From CAWGOF01 sp963824225 (GTDB taxonomy: Bacteria; Acidobacteriota; Polarisedimenticolia; Polarisedimenticolales; Polarisedimenticolaceae), in contig CAWGOF010000001.1 of the NCBI GenBank assembly GCA_963824225.1, positions 186,001 to 250,000 of the forward strand: a stretch of DNA of 64,000 nt. Reading direction: 5' to 3'. The notes below the pieces were generated by a model, which did no database searches, was not told where the DNA came from, and saw only the letters and a list, made by a program, of their open reading frames with translations. The position numbers and the translations under genes are program-made. Positions 41,535 through 50,579 of the stretch are shown one piece after another; position 1 is the first letter of the stretch; every line of letters begins with the position of its first letter.

Positions 41535-42271
41535 GTGGCCTGGTCCTCGCCCGCGCCGACCGTCTTGAGGAAGATCGACTCGAGGTCCGCGCGCCCGGCG
41601 CCCTCGGGGAGCGCGCCGCGGATCTCGTCGAGCGTTCCGTCGAGCGCTTTCTTGCCCGACACGACGATCACCACGCGCCGGCACAGCTCCTCGACCAGGT
41701 GCAGCATGTGCGAGGACAGGACCACGGCGACGCCGCTCGCCGCGGTCTCGCGGATCCGGTCCTTCATGCGTCGCATCGCCGCGGGGTCGAGCCCGGTGAG
41801 CGGCTCGTCGAGGAGCAGCGCCTCGGGGCGGTGGAGCAGCGCCATCGCGACCATCAGCTTCTGCTTCATGCCCCGCGACAGCTCCGCAGGGTACGCGTCC
41901 TTGCGCTGGCCCAGCTCGAGCTCGTCGAGGAGCTTCTCCGCGCGCTCGGCGCCGTCCGTGACACCGTAGAGCCGCGCGGTGATCCGCAGGTGGTCGCGCG
42001 CCGTGAGGTAGTCGAACAGGCGCGGCTCGTCGGGTACGAACGCCAGCCGGCGCTTGGCCTCGACCGGGTCCTTCTGCAGGTCGAAGCCGCCGATCCGCAC
42101 CGAGCCGGCGGTCGGCGGGATGATCCCCGACACGCAGCGCAGGGTCGTGGTCTTGCCCGCACCGTTCGGGCCGACGAGGCCGAGGATCTCGCCGCGCTCG
42201 ACCTTCAGGCTCAGGCCATCGACCGCTTGCAACGTCCCGTAGCGCTTCGACAGGCCGTCGATCTCGATCAT
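41531..42271 (-). CDS. ABC transporter ATP-binding protein
   Basis: About 246 residues from ATG 42271. Walker A LVGPNGAGKTTTLRCV, Q-loop in RRLAFVPDEPRLFDYLT, signature LSRGMKQKLMVAMALL, Walker B ALLLDEPLTGLDPAAM, switch His in SSHMLHLVEEL. It belongs to the ABC-2 exporter ATPases (natA/ccmA-like). Coupled to the permease encoded immediately downstream through a 4-nt overlap. Divergent from the outer-membrane barrel gene at 42362. Confidence 0.93.
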   Translation of the reverse strand: MIEIDGLSKRYGTLQAVDGLSLKVERGEILGLVGPNGAGKTTTLRCVSGIIPPTAGSVRIGGFDLQKDPVEAKRRLAFVPDEPRLFDYLTARDHLRITARLYGVTDGAERAEKLLDELELGQRKDAYPAELSRGMKQKLMVAMALLHRPEALLLDEPLTGLDPAAMRRMKDRIRETAASGVAVVLSSHMLHLVEELCRRVVIVVSGKKALDGTLDEIRGALPEGAGRADLESIFLKTVGAGEDQAT

Positions 42272-42361
42272 GGGGCGGACGATAACAGAGGAAAGGGTCA
42301 TGACCCTACGGCGATTGCCGGGTTGACTTCGCCGGGCGCTCCGGGCGAAGCTGCCGCGCCC

Positions 42362-42991
42362 ATGTCTCGACTCTTCGCTTGCGCGATCGCCGTCGCGGCC
42401 CTGTGCGGTCCGTGCTTCGGCGCGGAGCCCGATCGAAACGCCATAGGAGCGGGGGTCGTCTACCTGTCCCCGTCGAGCCCGCTCGAGTCAGGCGCCGGCA
42501 TCGAGCTCGAGTACCGCCACACGCTCGTCTCGAAGTCGGACCCCACGCACGTGCGGCTGATCCTGACCGGCGACCTGGGCTTCGTTCCGCTCGACCGCGA
42601 GGCCGAGGGTCAAGCGCTCGAGGGCGCAGTCGACCTCGTGCGCGTGTCGGGCGACGTGCTGTGGCCGCTCCTCCGCGGACGTTGGGCGCTCGCCGTCGGC
42701 GGCGGTATCGACTGGCTCATCGGCGATGGCGACGGCGACTTCGTCTCCGACCCCCAGACGGCGGTCACGAACGACTACGAGGTCGATGCGGGTGTCGGGT
42801 TCCACGCGACCGTCGAGGTGTCTCGCGCGATCGGGAGCCGCTGGCAGCTCGTCGCTCGCGCCGAATGGCTCGAGGCCGAGCTCGACGGCGAGCACCGGTT
42901 CGTCGTCTCCGGTGTCCCTGGAGCGCCGACCGACGTGACGTTCGACTTCGGCGGACCGGTCGTGCGTGCGGGCGTGGCCTGGACGTTCTGA
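42362..42991 (+). CDS. Outer-membrane beta-barrel protein
   Basis: 209 residues. Signal peptide (LFACAIAVAALCGPCFGAEP), then alternating amphipathic strands (GIELEYRHTLVS, VRLILTGDLGFVPL, WALAVGGGIDWLIG, WQLVARAEWLEAEL) and a terminal strand VRAGVAWTF ending in Phe, the usual BAM recognition ending. Small eight-strand type barrel. Twenty-two nt before the subtilisin-like protease gene, so probably co-transcribed. Function not known. Confidence 0.75.
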   Translation: MSRLFACAIAVAALCGPCFGAEPDRNAIGAGVVYLSPSSPLESGAGIELEYRHTLVSKSDPTHVRLILTGDLGFVPLDREAEGQALEGAVDLVRVSGDVLWPLLRGRWALAVGGGIDWLIGDGDGDFVSDPQTAVTNDYEVDAGVGFHATVEVSRAIGSRWQLVARAEWLEAELDGEHRFVVSGVPGAPTDVTFDFGGPVVRAGVAWTF

Positions 42992-43013
42992 TGGAACACC
43001 GGGGGGAAGCACC

Positions 43014-44837
43014 ATGCACAGGCGGCTGAGGCGGGTCCTGGCGCTCGCCATGATTCTCACGCTGGCCGGACCCGCGCTCGCCGGGCGTCCGTCGCGGCGC
43101 GCCGAGAGGCGCGCTCCCCGCCGCGTCGCCGAGCTCCGCGCCGGGATCGCGCAGGCGCTCGCCGAGCGCCCGAAGGAGCCCGGAGCGGTCCCGGCGCAGC
43201 TCCGTGTGCTGCAGAAGCTCGCGGCCCGCGGCGGGACCGAGCTGGCCCAGCGCTTCGCTGGCCGGCTCGGCGTGCGCTTCGTCGGCGACCGCGTGATCGT
43301 CACCGTGCGCGCGAGCGTCGCGGCCGAGGATCAGGTCGTCTTGCGGCTGGCCGAGCTCGGCGCCCAGGCCTCGCGATCGAGCCGCGGCGCGGGGCTGCGC
43401 ACGCTCGTTCCGCTCGGCGAGATCGACCGCGTGGCCGGGACCCCGGGGGTCGTGCGCCTCGAGCTTCCGCGCTTCCTGCGCCCGACCGTCACCTCCGAGG
43501 GTGTCGCCACCACGGGGGTCCAGGCGTGGACGGCGTTCGATCCCCCGGCCGGCTTGCCGCTCGATCGGCCGGCACGCGTCGCCATCGTCGACGTGGGCTT
43601 CGTCGGCCACGCTGCGCTCCTCGGGACCGAGCTCCCGCCCACCGTCGACCTCCAGACGTTCTGCGAGACCCCGCCCGTCGATCCCACACACTGCGACGGG
43701 TTCAGCGGGGTCGAGCCGTTCGACCACGGGACGGCGGTCGCCGAGATCGTGCACGACATCGCGCCCGAGGCCGAGCTCATGCTGCTGGCGATCGATCCGG
43801 TGATCGCGAACATCCAGGCGGCGTTGCAGTACGCGGCGGACAACGGAGCCGACATCGTGAGCTCGTCGATCGGCACGCCGTTCGACAACCGCGACGGCAC
43901 CTCGACCCTGTGCGAGAGCGCGCGCTCGCTGCGGGAGCAGGGGATCGTGTGGGCCACGGCCGCCGGAAACGGCGGCGAGCCGTGCGAGCACGAGACGTAT
44001 CCGTTCCGCGACTCGCTCGTCGGCGCCGGCGACCCGTACGGATCGTTCCTCGCGTTTCCCGATGGATCCGATCCGATCCTCAACGAGCTCGTCCTGCCCG
44101 CGGGTCACCTGCAGGTGCTCGAGCTGACGTGGAACGCCTGGGACGTGGACCCGCCCGACGACTACGACCTGTTCTACTACTGCGATTTCGGCGCGGGCTA
44201 CGAGCTCGTGGAGGCGTCGATCGACGTGCAGTGCGGCGAGCCGGGGTCGGCGCCGTTCGAGTCGGTCACCGTGCTCAACGACGGACCGACCGATCTGCCG
44301 TGTGGCTACGCGATCGCGCAGTTCGACCCGACGAACTGCGTGCGTCCGGCGGACCGGCGGTTCGAGACCTGGTCGTTCGTGTTCGACGACTCGTCGGGCG
44401 CGTTCACCTGTGCGCCGCTCGAGGAGAGCACCGCGTCGTACACGATCGAGCATCCCGGCGACTGTGCGGACACGCTGGCGGTCGGCGCGGTGTGCGCGGC
44501 CAGCGGGGTCCGCGAATCCTATTCGAGCGCGGGGCCGACGTTCGCCGAGCTGCGCAAGCCCGACCTGTGCGCGCCGGATGCGGTCAGCACCGTGACGTAC
44601 TCGACGTCGTTCGGCTGTCCGGCCGACGACTTTCCCGGGTTCGCCGGGACCTCGGCGTCGACGCCGCACGTCTCGGGTGCGCTCGCACTCCTGCTCCAGC
44701 GTCTCGGCGGCTCGTTCAGCCCCGAGAAGTGCCGCCAGATCCTCGAGAGCCGGGCCCAGGACGCGGACGGCGACGGCGTCCCGGACAACCTGTGCGGGCA
44801 CGGCGCGCTGTGCCTGACCGCCGACGGCTGCGACTGA
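43014..44837 (+). CDS. Exported subtilisin-like (S8) serine protease
   Basis: 607 residues from ATG 43014 after GGGGGGAAG. Signal peptide (VLALAMILTLAGPALAG), a basic propeptide (about 25-150), then the S8 domain with catalytic Asp in RVAIVDVGFVGHA, His in EPFDHGTAVAEIV, and Ser in FAGTSASTPHVSGALALL. The Asp motif is DVG rather than DTG. Several insert segments carry Cys pairs (QTFCETPPVDPTHCDG, CAPLEE, AVCAASG), expected to form disulfides. A C-terminal DADGDGVPD segment may bind Ca. Probably secreted or periplasmic. Linked to the outer-membrane barrel gene upstream. Confidence 0.9.
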   Translation: MHRRLRRVLALAMILTLAGPALAGRPSRRAERRAPRRVAELRAGIAQALAERPKEPGAVPAQLRVLQKLAARGGTELAQRFAGRLGVRFVGDRVIVTVRASVAAEDQVVLRLAELGAQASRSSRGAGLRTLVPLGEIDRVAGTPGVVRLELPRFLRPTVTSEGVATTGVQAWTAFDPPAGLPLDRPARVAIVDVGFVGHAALLGTELPPTVDLQTFCETPPVDPTHCDGFSGVEPFDHGTAVAEIVHDIAPEAELMLLAIDPVIANIQAALQYAADNGADIVSSSIGTPFDNRDGTSTLCESARSLREQGIVWATAAGNGGEPCEHETYPFRDSLVGAGDPYGSFLAFPDGSDPILNELVLPAGHLQVLELTWNAWDVDPPDDYDLFYYCDFGAGYELVEASIDVQCGEPGSAPFESVTVLNDGPTDLPCGYAIAQFDPTNCVRPADRRFETWSFVFDDSSGAFTCAPLEESTASYTIEHPGDCADTLAVGAVCAASGVRESYSSAGPTFAELRKPDLCAPDAVSTVTYSTSFGCPADDFPGFAGTSASTPHVSGALALLLQRLGGSFSPEKCRQILESRAQDADGDGVPDNLCGHGALCLTADGCD

Positions 44838-44882
44838 CGCCCGCGCTACACTCCCGCGCTCGCGCCCGATCCCGAGACGGGG

Positions 44883-44988
44883 CAACATTACTACGCGCAG
44901 ATCATGGTGCCGGGAGCGCTCGTCGGGCTCATCGTGGGGCTACGCGACGGCGCGCTACGGCGAGAGGCCCGCCGCCCAGGCGGCGTGA
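44883..44988 (+). pseudogene. Remnant of a small membrane protein
   Basis: QHYYAQIMVPGALVGLIVG then, after a 1-nt shift near 44940, YATARYGERPAAQAA and TGA 44988. The join reads like a single membrane-span protein with one frameshift. No start with a ribosome site is evident. Confidence 0.3.
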
Positions 44989-45001
44989 AGGAGAGCGAGC
45001 G

Positions 45002-45457
45002 ATGAGCAAGGTCCAGCCGATCCCGCAGGGATACCACAGCATCACGCCGGCGCTCGCGATTCGCGGAGCGGCCGAGGCGCTCGATTTCTACGCCAAGGCG
45101 TTCGGCGCGGAGGAGACGTTCCGCATGCCGGGGCCCGACGGCTCGGTGGCCCATGCCGAGATGCGCATCGGTGACTCGGTGTTCATGCTCGGCGAGGAGT
45201 GCCCCGATCGGGGTGCGACCGCGCCGGCCACGATCGGCGGCTCGCCGGTCTCGCTGCACATCTACGTGCGCGACGTCGACGCGTCGTTCGCCCGTGCCAC
45301 CGGTGCGGGGTGCAAGGCCGAGCTGCCGCCGACCGACATGTTCTGGGGCGATCGGTACGCCAAGCTGACCGATCCGTTCGGCCACAAGTGGAGCCTCGGC
45401 ACGCATACCGAGGACGTGTCGCCCGAGGAGATGCAGCGCCGCATGGCCGCGATGTGA
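45002..45457 (+). CDS. VOC (glyoxalase/PhnB-like) family protein
   Basis: 151 residues from ATG 45002 with GGAGAGCGAGCG upstream. Two beta-alpha-beta-beta-beta modules: YHSITPALAIRGAAEALDFY, VAHAEMRIGDSVFMLGEE, then VSLHIYVRDVDASFARATGA and DPFGHKWSLGTHTEDV. PhnB-type sequences like this lack some metal ligands of true glyoxalase I, so they are usually annotated only as VOC proteins. Cytosolic. The substrate is unknown. Confidence 0.85.
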   Translation: MSKVQPIPQGYHSITPALAIRGAAEALDFYAKAFGAEETFRMPGPDGSVAHAEMRIGDSVFMLGEECPDRGATAPATIGGSPVSLHIYVRDVDASFARATGAGCKAELPPTDMFWGDRYAKLTDPFGHKWSLGTHTEDVSPEEMQRRMAAM

Positions 45458-45472
45458 CGCGTTGGGGTCCGG

Positions 45473-46518
45473 CTACTTGGCGTAGTCGTCGCCGTAGAAC
45501 TTGCTCGTCGTCGCGCGTGTGGAACTCGTCGGCCCGGACCGGCGGGTACCGGGGCTCTCCTAGGCCCGGGAGGACCTCGAGCATCTCGTCTTCCCACACG
45601 TAGACCGCCATGGGGAAGGACACCCGGGCGCGCCGGCGCTCGGCGGGGTCGCGCGGCTTGGCCACGCGGTGGGTGGTCGAAGGCAGCCGATCGTTCGTGA
45701 TGCGCTGCATGTAGTCGCCGGTGTTGAGGACGATCGTCCCCGGCGGCGCCTCGAGGCGGACCCACTTCTTCGTCTCCCGATGCAGAACCTGCAGCCCCTC
45801 GACCTCGGGCGCGGGCAGGAGCGTGAACAGGTCGACGTCCTCGTGGCCGAGCAGGCGCGCCGCGCCCGACGCCTCGTCCGCGGCGACATCGGCGGGTAGT
45901 AGTTGAGACGCAGGCCGAAGTTCGTCCCGGTCAGCCGCGGTCGTACAGGTGCGGATCGCAGCCGAGGTACGTGAGCACGGCTCGCATCACGGGCAGGATC
46001 AGCTTCTCGTGAGCGAGCACGAGGCGGCGGAAGAAGCGCTCGTAGCTCGGGTCGGGCCAGAACGCCTCGAGATCGACCGGTGACGCCGCATCGAGGTCGA
46101 ACGCGCGGCGGCAGAAGACCCAGCCCTCGACGAGGTCGGGGTGGATGTCGCTCGTCTCCTTGATCGGGAAGTAGCCCTGGTTCACCGAGCCGTGGCGTTG
46201 CGCGCGGTAGCGCATCTTGCCGTCGAGCGGCGTGGCCTCGAACATCGCACGCACGCGCTCGGCCGCATCGGCGTACAGGTTCGCCGGAACGCCGTGACCC
46301 TCGAGGATCGCGAAGCCGATCTCGTGCAGTGCCTGACCCAGCTGTTGGGCGAAGCCCTCCTTGTCGCGCATGTCGCACGTGCGCACGCAGTAGGTCTCGT
46401 CGAACGAGTCGGCGCCGTCCGCCGCATCCGACAGCTGGTACTCGTCGGGCTTCTCGACCTGGTCGTAGCGCCGGTACTCGTGGCTCGAGGCGTCGACGCC
46501 GTGGGTCTTCTTGTCCAT
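45473..46518 (-). pseudogene. 2-oxoglutarate/Fe(II) oxygenase (isopenicillin N synthase-like), frameshifted
   Basis: From ATG 46518, frame one encodes the DIOX_N domain (QLGQALHEIGFAILEGHGVP, VNQGYFPIKETSDIHPDLVE). It breaks near 45935 (after DPHLYDR); frame two gives TGTNFGLRLNYYP; a second break near 45895 leads to frame three with the metal site LGHEDVDLF and STTHRV; a third near 45510 is needed for the end TTSKFYGDDYAK and TAG 45473. The joined protein would have all Fe ligands. Three indels in 450 bp mean decay or poor base calling here. Confidence 0.75.
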
Positions 46519-46558
46519 CGGCTCAGGATACCTCGATCGGCCGTAGAATGGCGCGCTC

Positions 46559-47863
46559 GTGCAGCTCAAGCGCCGACTCTCGATGATCGACGGGCTGGCC
46601 ATGGTCGTCGGGATCATGATCGGCGCGGGGATCTTTCGCACGCCCGGGCTCGTCGCCACGCAGCTCGGCCGGCCATGGCTCACGTTCGTGGCCTGGATCG
46701 CCGGCGGCGCGGTCAGCGTGCTCGGGGCGCTCGTCTTCGCCGAGCTGGCGACGCGCCATCCGCTGGCCGGCGGCAAGTACGTGTACGCGCGCGAGGCGTT
46801 CGGTCGCCGCGCCGGATTCGTCGTCGGGTGGGTCGAGACGCTGGGGATCTACTGCGCCGCGATCGCCGGTGTCGGCGTGGTTGCCGGCGACTATCTGGCG
46901 CAGCTCCTCGGCCTCGACGGCGTCGATCCGCGGTGGCTCGGCGTGGGGTTCGTCGCGCTCGTGACCGCGCTGAACCTGATCGGCGTCACGTTCGGCTCGA
47001 CGGTCCAGAACCTCGTCACCGGCGCGAAGGTCGCGGCGCTGCTCCTCGTGGTCGGACTGGCGGCGGTCCTGGGAACGGGCGCCGGCTGGTCCGCGCCCGC
47101 GGCGCCGATCGCCGGCCCGGCGCTCGCGGGTGCGTTCGCCGTCGCGTTCCAGGCGGTGATCTGGACGTACTACGGCTACCCCGACGCGGCGAAGATTGCG
47201 GAAGAAGTGGTCGATCCCGAGCGCACGCTGCCGCGCGTGCTGCTCCTGGGCATCGGCGGGGCAACGGCGCTCTACGTATTGCTCAACGCCGGATTCCTGC
47301 ACGTGCTGCCGTTCGAGCGCATCGCCGGCTCGACGCTCGTCGCCCGGGACGTCGCCGAGGTGCTGTTCGGTTCGGGTGCCGCGGCGGTGGTCGCCGGTCT
47401 CGCGTTGCTCGTGGTGCTCGGCTCGCTCAACGGCAACGTGTTCGTCACGCCGCGCGTCGTGTTCGGCCTGGCCCGCGACGGTCTGGGCCCCCGCGTGCTC
47501 GAGCGGGTCAACGAGGGCGGGACGCCCTGGACCGCGATGCTGCTCGTCGGTGGAATGTCGTGCATCCTCGCCGCCACCGGAACGTTCGAGCGGCTGCTGT
47601 CGTGGGCCATCCTGTCGATCCTCGTGATCGACGGGTTCATGGTGCTCGTCCTGTTCCGGCTGCGCCGGAGCGGGGCCGCACCCCCGTTCCGCGTTCCGTT
47701 GTACCCGGTCCTGCCGCTCGCGTTCCTCGCGCTCTATGCGGCCCTGTTCGTCGGCGCGGCGGTCGAGCAGCCGAGGCTCGTCGCCGTCGTCGCCGCGATG
47801 TTCGCCGCCGCGTGGCTCGTCGCCGTGTTGTGGGTCAGACCGACACCGAGAAACGAGACCTGA
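46559..47863 (+). CDS. APC-superfamily amino-acid permease
   Basis: 434 residues from GTG 46559. About 12 membrane spans, with the family motif in span 1 (MVVGIMIGAGIFRTPGLVA) and the conserved loop KIAEEVVDPERTLPR after span 6. Most like amino-acid transporters of the LAT/YfnA type. Substrate unknown. Divergent from the oxygenase pseudogene, with about 40 bp between starts that must hold both promoters. Confidence 0.88.
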   Translation: MQLKRRLSMIDGLAMVVGIMIGAGIFRTPGLVATQLGRPWLTFVAWIAGGAVSVLGALVFAELATRHPLAGGKYVYAREAFGRRAGFVVGWVETLGIYCAAIAGVGVVAGDYLAQLLGLDGVDPRWLGVGFVALVTALNLIGVTFGSTVQNLVTGAKVAALLLVVGLAAVLGTGAGWSAPAAPIAGPALAGAFAVAFQAVIWTYYGYPDAAKIAEEVVDPERTLPRVLLLGIGGATALYVLLNAGFLHVLPFERIAGSTLVARDVAEVLFGSGAAAVVAGLALLVVLGSLNGNVFVTPRVVFGLARDGLGPRVLERVNEGGTPWTAMLLVGGMSCILAATGTFERLLSWAILSILVIDGFMVLVLFRLRRSGAAPPFRVPLYPVLPLAFLALYAALFVGAAVEQPRLVAVVAAMFAAAWLVAVLWVRPTPRNET

Positions 47864-47876
47864 CCCCCGGCCGCTC

Positions 47877-48962
47877 TCAGTCGGCGGTGCCCTGGGCCTC
47901 GGCGTAGGCGCGCTCGATCGCCGCATCGACGACGCCGTCGAAGAACCGCTGCGCCGCGGGATCGTCCCCGGCGAGCGTCTTGCGCCACGGGGCGAGGTCG
48001 ACCGCGGCGCGCGTCTCGTCGAGTGACCGACCGGCGACGGCGGCCCGGCCGACCTGGGCCACGAGGTCCTCGAGGTAGCCCAGCTCGTCCTCGAGCTCGT
48101 CGGTCCCGTGGAAGATCGGTCCGTGCCCCGGGACGATCGCGACCACGTCGAGAGCCGCGATGTCGCGCAGCGCGGCGATCCACTCGCGCGGGTAGCCGTG
48201 GCCCACGAACGGCAGGTCGTCGAGCACGTCGCCGGTCATCAGGATCTTGTCCTGCGGGAGGTACACGAGCGTGTCGCCGCGCGTGTGCGCGCGCACGTGG
48301 CGCAGGACGACCGTGCGGTCGCCGAGCGACAGCGTGGTCGAGTCCGCGCCGTACGGGTGCGTCGGCAGGACGAACTCGGCGCCGCGATTCCGCTCGAGCC
48401 AGCCCTTCGCGCGCGCGATCGCGGCGAGCTGCTTGTCGCGCTCGTCGGGCGTGATCTCGGTCCCGTCGTCGTCCTTCCCCGCCGCGAGCTGCGTTTCGGC
48501 CGCGGGGATCCGCTCGTCGAGCCGCGCCACGCGCTCGCGCAGCTCCTTCTCCGCCCGGTCGGGGACGTCGCGCAGGAGCGTCTCGTGGCCCACGAACTCG
48601 ATGCCCGGGCCGAGCTCGCGGCGATAGACCGCGTTCCCCTGCGTATGGTCGGCGTGCCAGTGGGTGTTGACCACGTAGCGCACGGGCTTGTCCGTCAGCT
48701 GGCGGATCTCGGCCGAGACGCGGCGGACGAACGCCTCGTCGGCCGGCGCGTCGACGACGAGCACAGCGTCCCGTCCGACGACGACGACGACGTTCGAGTC
48801 GTCGAACCGCTTGTCCGCCGGCTGGAGCGCCGCGTACACGCCGGGCGCGACGGACACGAGGAAGCCGTCCGGGCTCGGCGCGGGCGGCGTCGGCGCCCCC
48901 GGCGCGCAGGCCACGAGCGGCACGGTCAGGACGACGAGCGCGACCGGTCGGCGTCGGGCCAT
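47877..48962 (-). CDS. Metallo-beta-lactamase-fold lipoprotein
   Basis: 361 residues. Lipobox VPLVAC near residue 19 marks an outer-membrane or periplasmic lipoprotein. MBL motifs: VNTHWHADHTQGN (metal site 1 and 2), LMTGDVLDD (Asp), IVPGHGPIF (His). The helical insert (RVARLDERIPAAETQLAAGK) is typical of cyclase/quinoprotein-relative-like MBL proteins found beside beta-lactamase B3 relatives. Substrate unknown. Convergent with the permease gene, which ends 13 nt away. Confidence 0.87.
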   Translation of the reverse strand: MARRRPVALVVLTVPLVACAPGAPTPPAPSPDGFLVSVAPGVYAALQPADKRFDDSNVVVVVGRDAVLVVDAPADEAFVRRVSAEIRQLTDKPVRYVVNTHWHADHTQGNAVYRRELGPGIEFVGHETLLRDVPDRAEKELRERVARLDERIPAAETQLAAGKDDDGTEITPDERDKQLAAIARAKGWLERNRGAEFVLPTHPYGADSTTLSLGDRTVVLRHVRAHTRGDTLVYLPQDKILMTGDVLDDLPFVGHGYPREWIAALRDIAALDVVAIVPGHGPIFHGTDELEDELGYLEDLVAQVGRAAVAGRSLDETRAAVDLAPWRKTLAGDDPAAQRFFDGVVDAAIERAYAEAQGTAD

Positions 48963-48969
48963 GATCTCC

Positions 48970-49758
48970 TCAGCTGCTCGCCGACGTATAGCGAGCGATC
49001 GAGCGGAGCCAGACGAAACGCGAGAGCCCCGCGAACACGAGCGCGCCCGCGAGCGCAGCGGCGAGCGTCCCGGGCGACAGGCGCCCGAGGAGCGCGAGGG
49101 CCGGATAGGTCGTCATCAGCGCGAGCGGGACGACGAACGTGAACACGAACGCGAACACGCCGCGGAACACCGACGCCGGCCAGCGCGCGGCGTCGAACAC
49201 CGAGCTGAACAGGTGGGTCAAGTTGTCCACGCGGACCACGTAGAACGCGGCGCTGACGGTCAGGATCCACATCGAGTACAGGAGCAGGGTCGAAGCCGCG
49301 AGGAGCAGGAGCGCCGCGCCGATGCCGGCGACCGACGGCCCGCGCTCGAGCAGGCGAAACGCGTAGGCGAACACGACCGCCGCGGTCAGCAGGTTCGTCG
49401 CGCGCCACGGCCGGAACTGCGCGGTCGACACGAGGAACTGCGCGTCCGCCGGCTTGAGCAGGACGAAATCGAGCGTGCCGTTGCGGATGTGGTCGACGAC
49501 GCTCGTCAGGCTCGGGTTGATCGCGCCCTCGAGGATCGCCTGGAGCAGCAGGAACCAGCCGGTGACGAGCAGCGCTTCGCCGAACGTCCAGCCGGCGATC
49601 GTCTCGCGGCTCTCGAACACGATGAACAGCGGGATCAGCGCGGTGATGGCCCAGAACACCTCGAGCACGCCCTCGACGAAGAAGTCGAAGCGATACTGCA
49701 GCAGGCCCAAGAGCGAGGTGCGGATCTGGATCCCGAGCAGCCGCAGGTACCGCAGCAC
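48970..49758 (-). CDS. ABC-2 exporter permease B
   Basis: About 262 residues from GTG 49758, 2 nt after the upstream permease stop. Six hydrophobic spans (VFWAITALIPLFIVFE, EALLVTGWFLLLQAILEGA, IGAALLLLAASTLLLYSMWI, VFAFVFTFVVPLALMTT). It resembles the DUF990-type permeases that come in pairs with an ATPase. Third gene of the exporter operon, 7 nt before the MBL gene. Confidence 0.83.
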   Translation of the reverse strand: MLRYLRLLGIQIRTSLLGLLQYRFDFFVEGVLEVFWAITALIPLFIVFESRETIAGWTFGEALLVTGWFLLLQAILEGAINPSLTSVVDHIRNGTLDFVLLKPADAQFLVSTAQFRPWRATNLLTAAVVFAYAFRLLERGPSVAGIGAALLLLAASTLLLYSMWILTVSAAFYVVRVDNLTHLFSSVFDAARWPASVFRGVFAFVFTFVVPLALMTTYPALALLGRLSPGTLAAALAGALVFAGLSRFVWLRSIARYTSASS

Positions 49759-49760
49759 GC

Positions 49761-50579
49761 TCAGCCGCCGTAGGCCGCGTAGCGGCGCGTGCCGCTGCGC
49801 CACAGCACGATGCCGAGCGCGCCGAAGGTCAGGACCCACGCCCACTGCCGCGCGAGGAGCGCGAAGCCCGTCGACGCATCGTGCGCCGAGGTCAGCAGCT
49901 CGACCGGCAAGCCGATCTGGTACCGAAACGGCAGCCAGTCGAGCACGGCGCGGGCGGTCTCAGGGAACAGCTCGATCGGCACGAGGTAGCCGCTCGCGAC
50001 CCAGAACAGCACGAGCCACACGTCCATGACCTTCAGGCTGCTCTCGATGCGGAACGCGAGGCAGCCGATCGAGAAGCTCGCGAGGAACCCGAGAGCCCAC
50101 GCCCCGGCGATCGACACGAGCCAGGCGAGCCAGATCGCCGGGTCGGTCGGCAGGGCCGATCCGCTGCCGAGCGCCAGCGCGAGCACGACCACGGGCAGCG
50201 CCGCGACGAGGCGCAACGGCAGGATCGCGAGCGACTCCGTGGCGTAGGCCAGAAACGGATGGACCGGGCGCAGGAGCCGCGCCGACAGCGTGCCGTGGCG
50301 GATCTCGAAGTTCATCTGCCACGAGATCCACGAGCCCGTCAGCTGGCGCACGACGAACGTGGCCAGGAAGTAGCTCGTGAACTCGGCCTGGCCGAACCGG
50401 CCGACCGGGCCGTCGCGCGCCACCGCGGACCACAGCGCCAGCATGATGAACGGCATCGTCGTCGACAGGATCCAGACCACGAGCTCGGCGCGATACGCCA
50501 CGCCCTCGACGAAGCCGACGCGCAGGAGGGTCGGCAGCGCGCGCAGCGTCGGCCCGACGTTCGGCGTCGGCAGCCTCAC
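49761..50579 (-). CDS. ABC-2 exporter permease A
   Basis: About 272 residues from GTG 50579, overlapping the ATPase stop by GTGA. Membrane spans include AELVVWILSTTMPFIMLALW, LRLVAALPVVVLALALGSGS and IGCLAFRIESSLKVMDVWLV. DUF990-like partner of permease B. The substrate is not deducible. Confidence 0.83.
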   Translation of the reverse strand: MRLPTPNVGPTLRALPTLLRVGFVEGVAYRAELVVWILSTTMPFIMLALWSAVARDGPVGRFGQAEFTSYFLATFVVRQLTGSWISWQMNFEIRHGTLSARLLRPVHPFLAYATESLAILPLRLVAALPVVVLALALGSGSALPTDPAIWLAWLVSIAGAWALGFLASFSIGCLAFRIESSLKVMDVWLVLFWVASGYLVPIELFPETARAVLDWLPFRYQIGLPVELLTSAHDASTGFALLARQWAWVLTFGALGIVLWRSGTRRYAAYGG

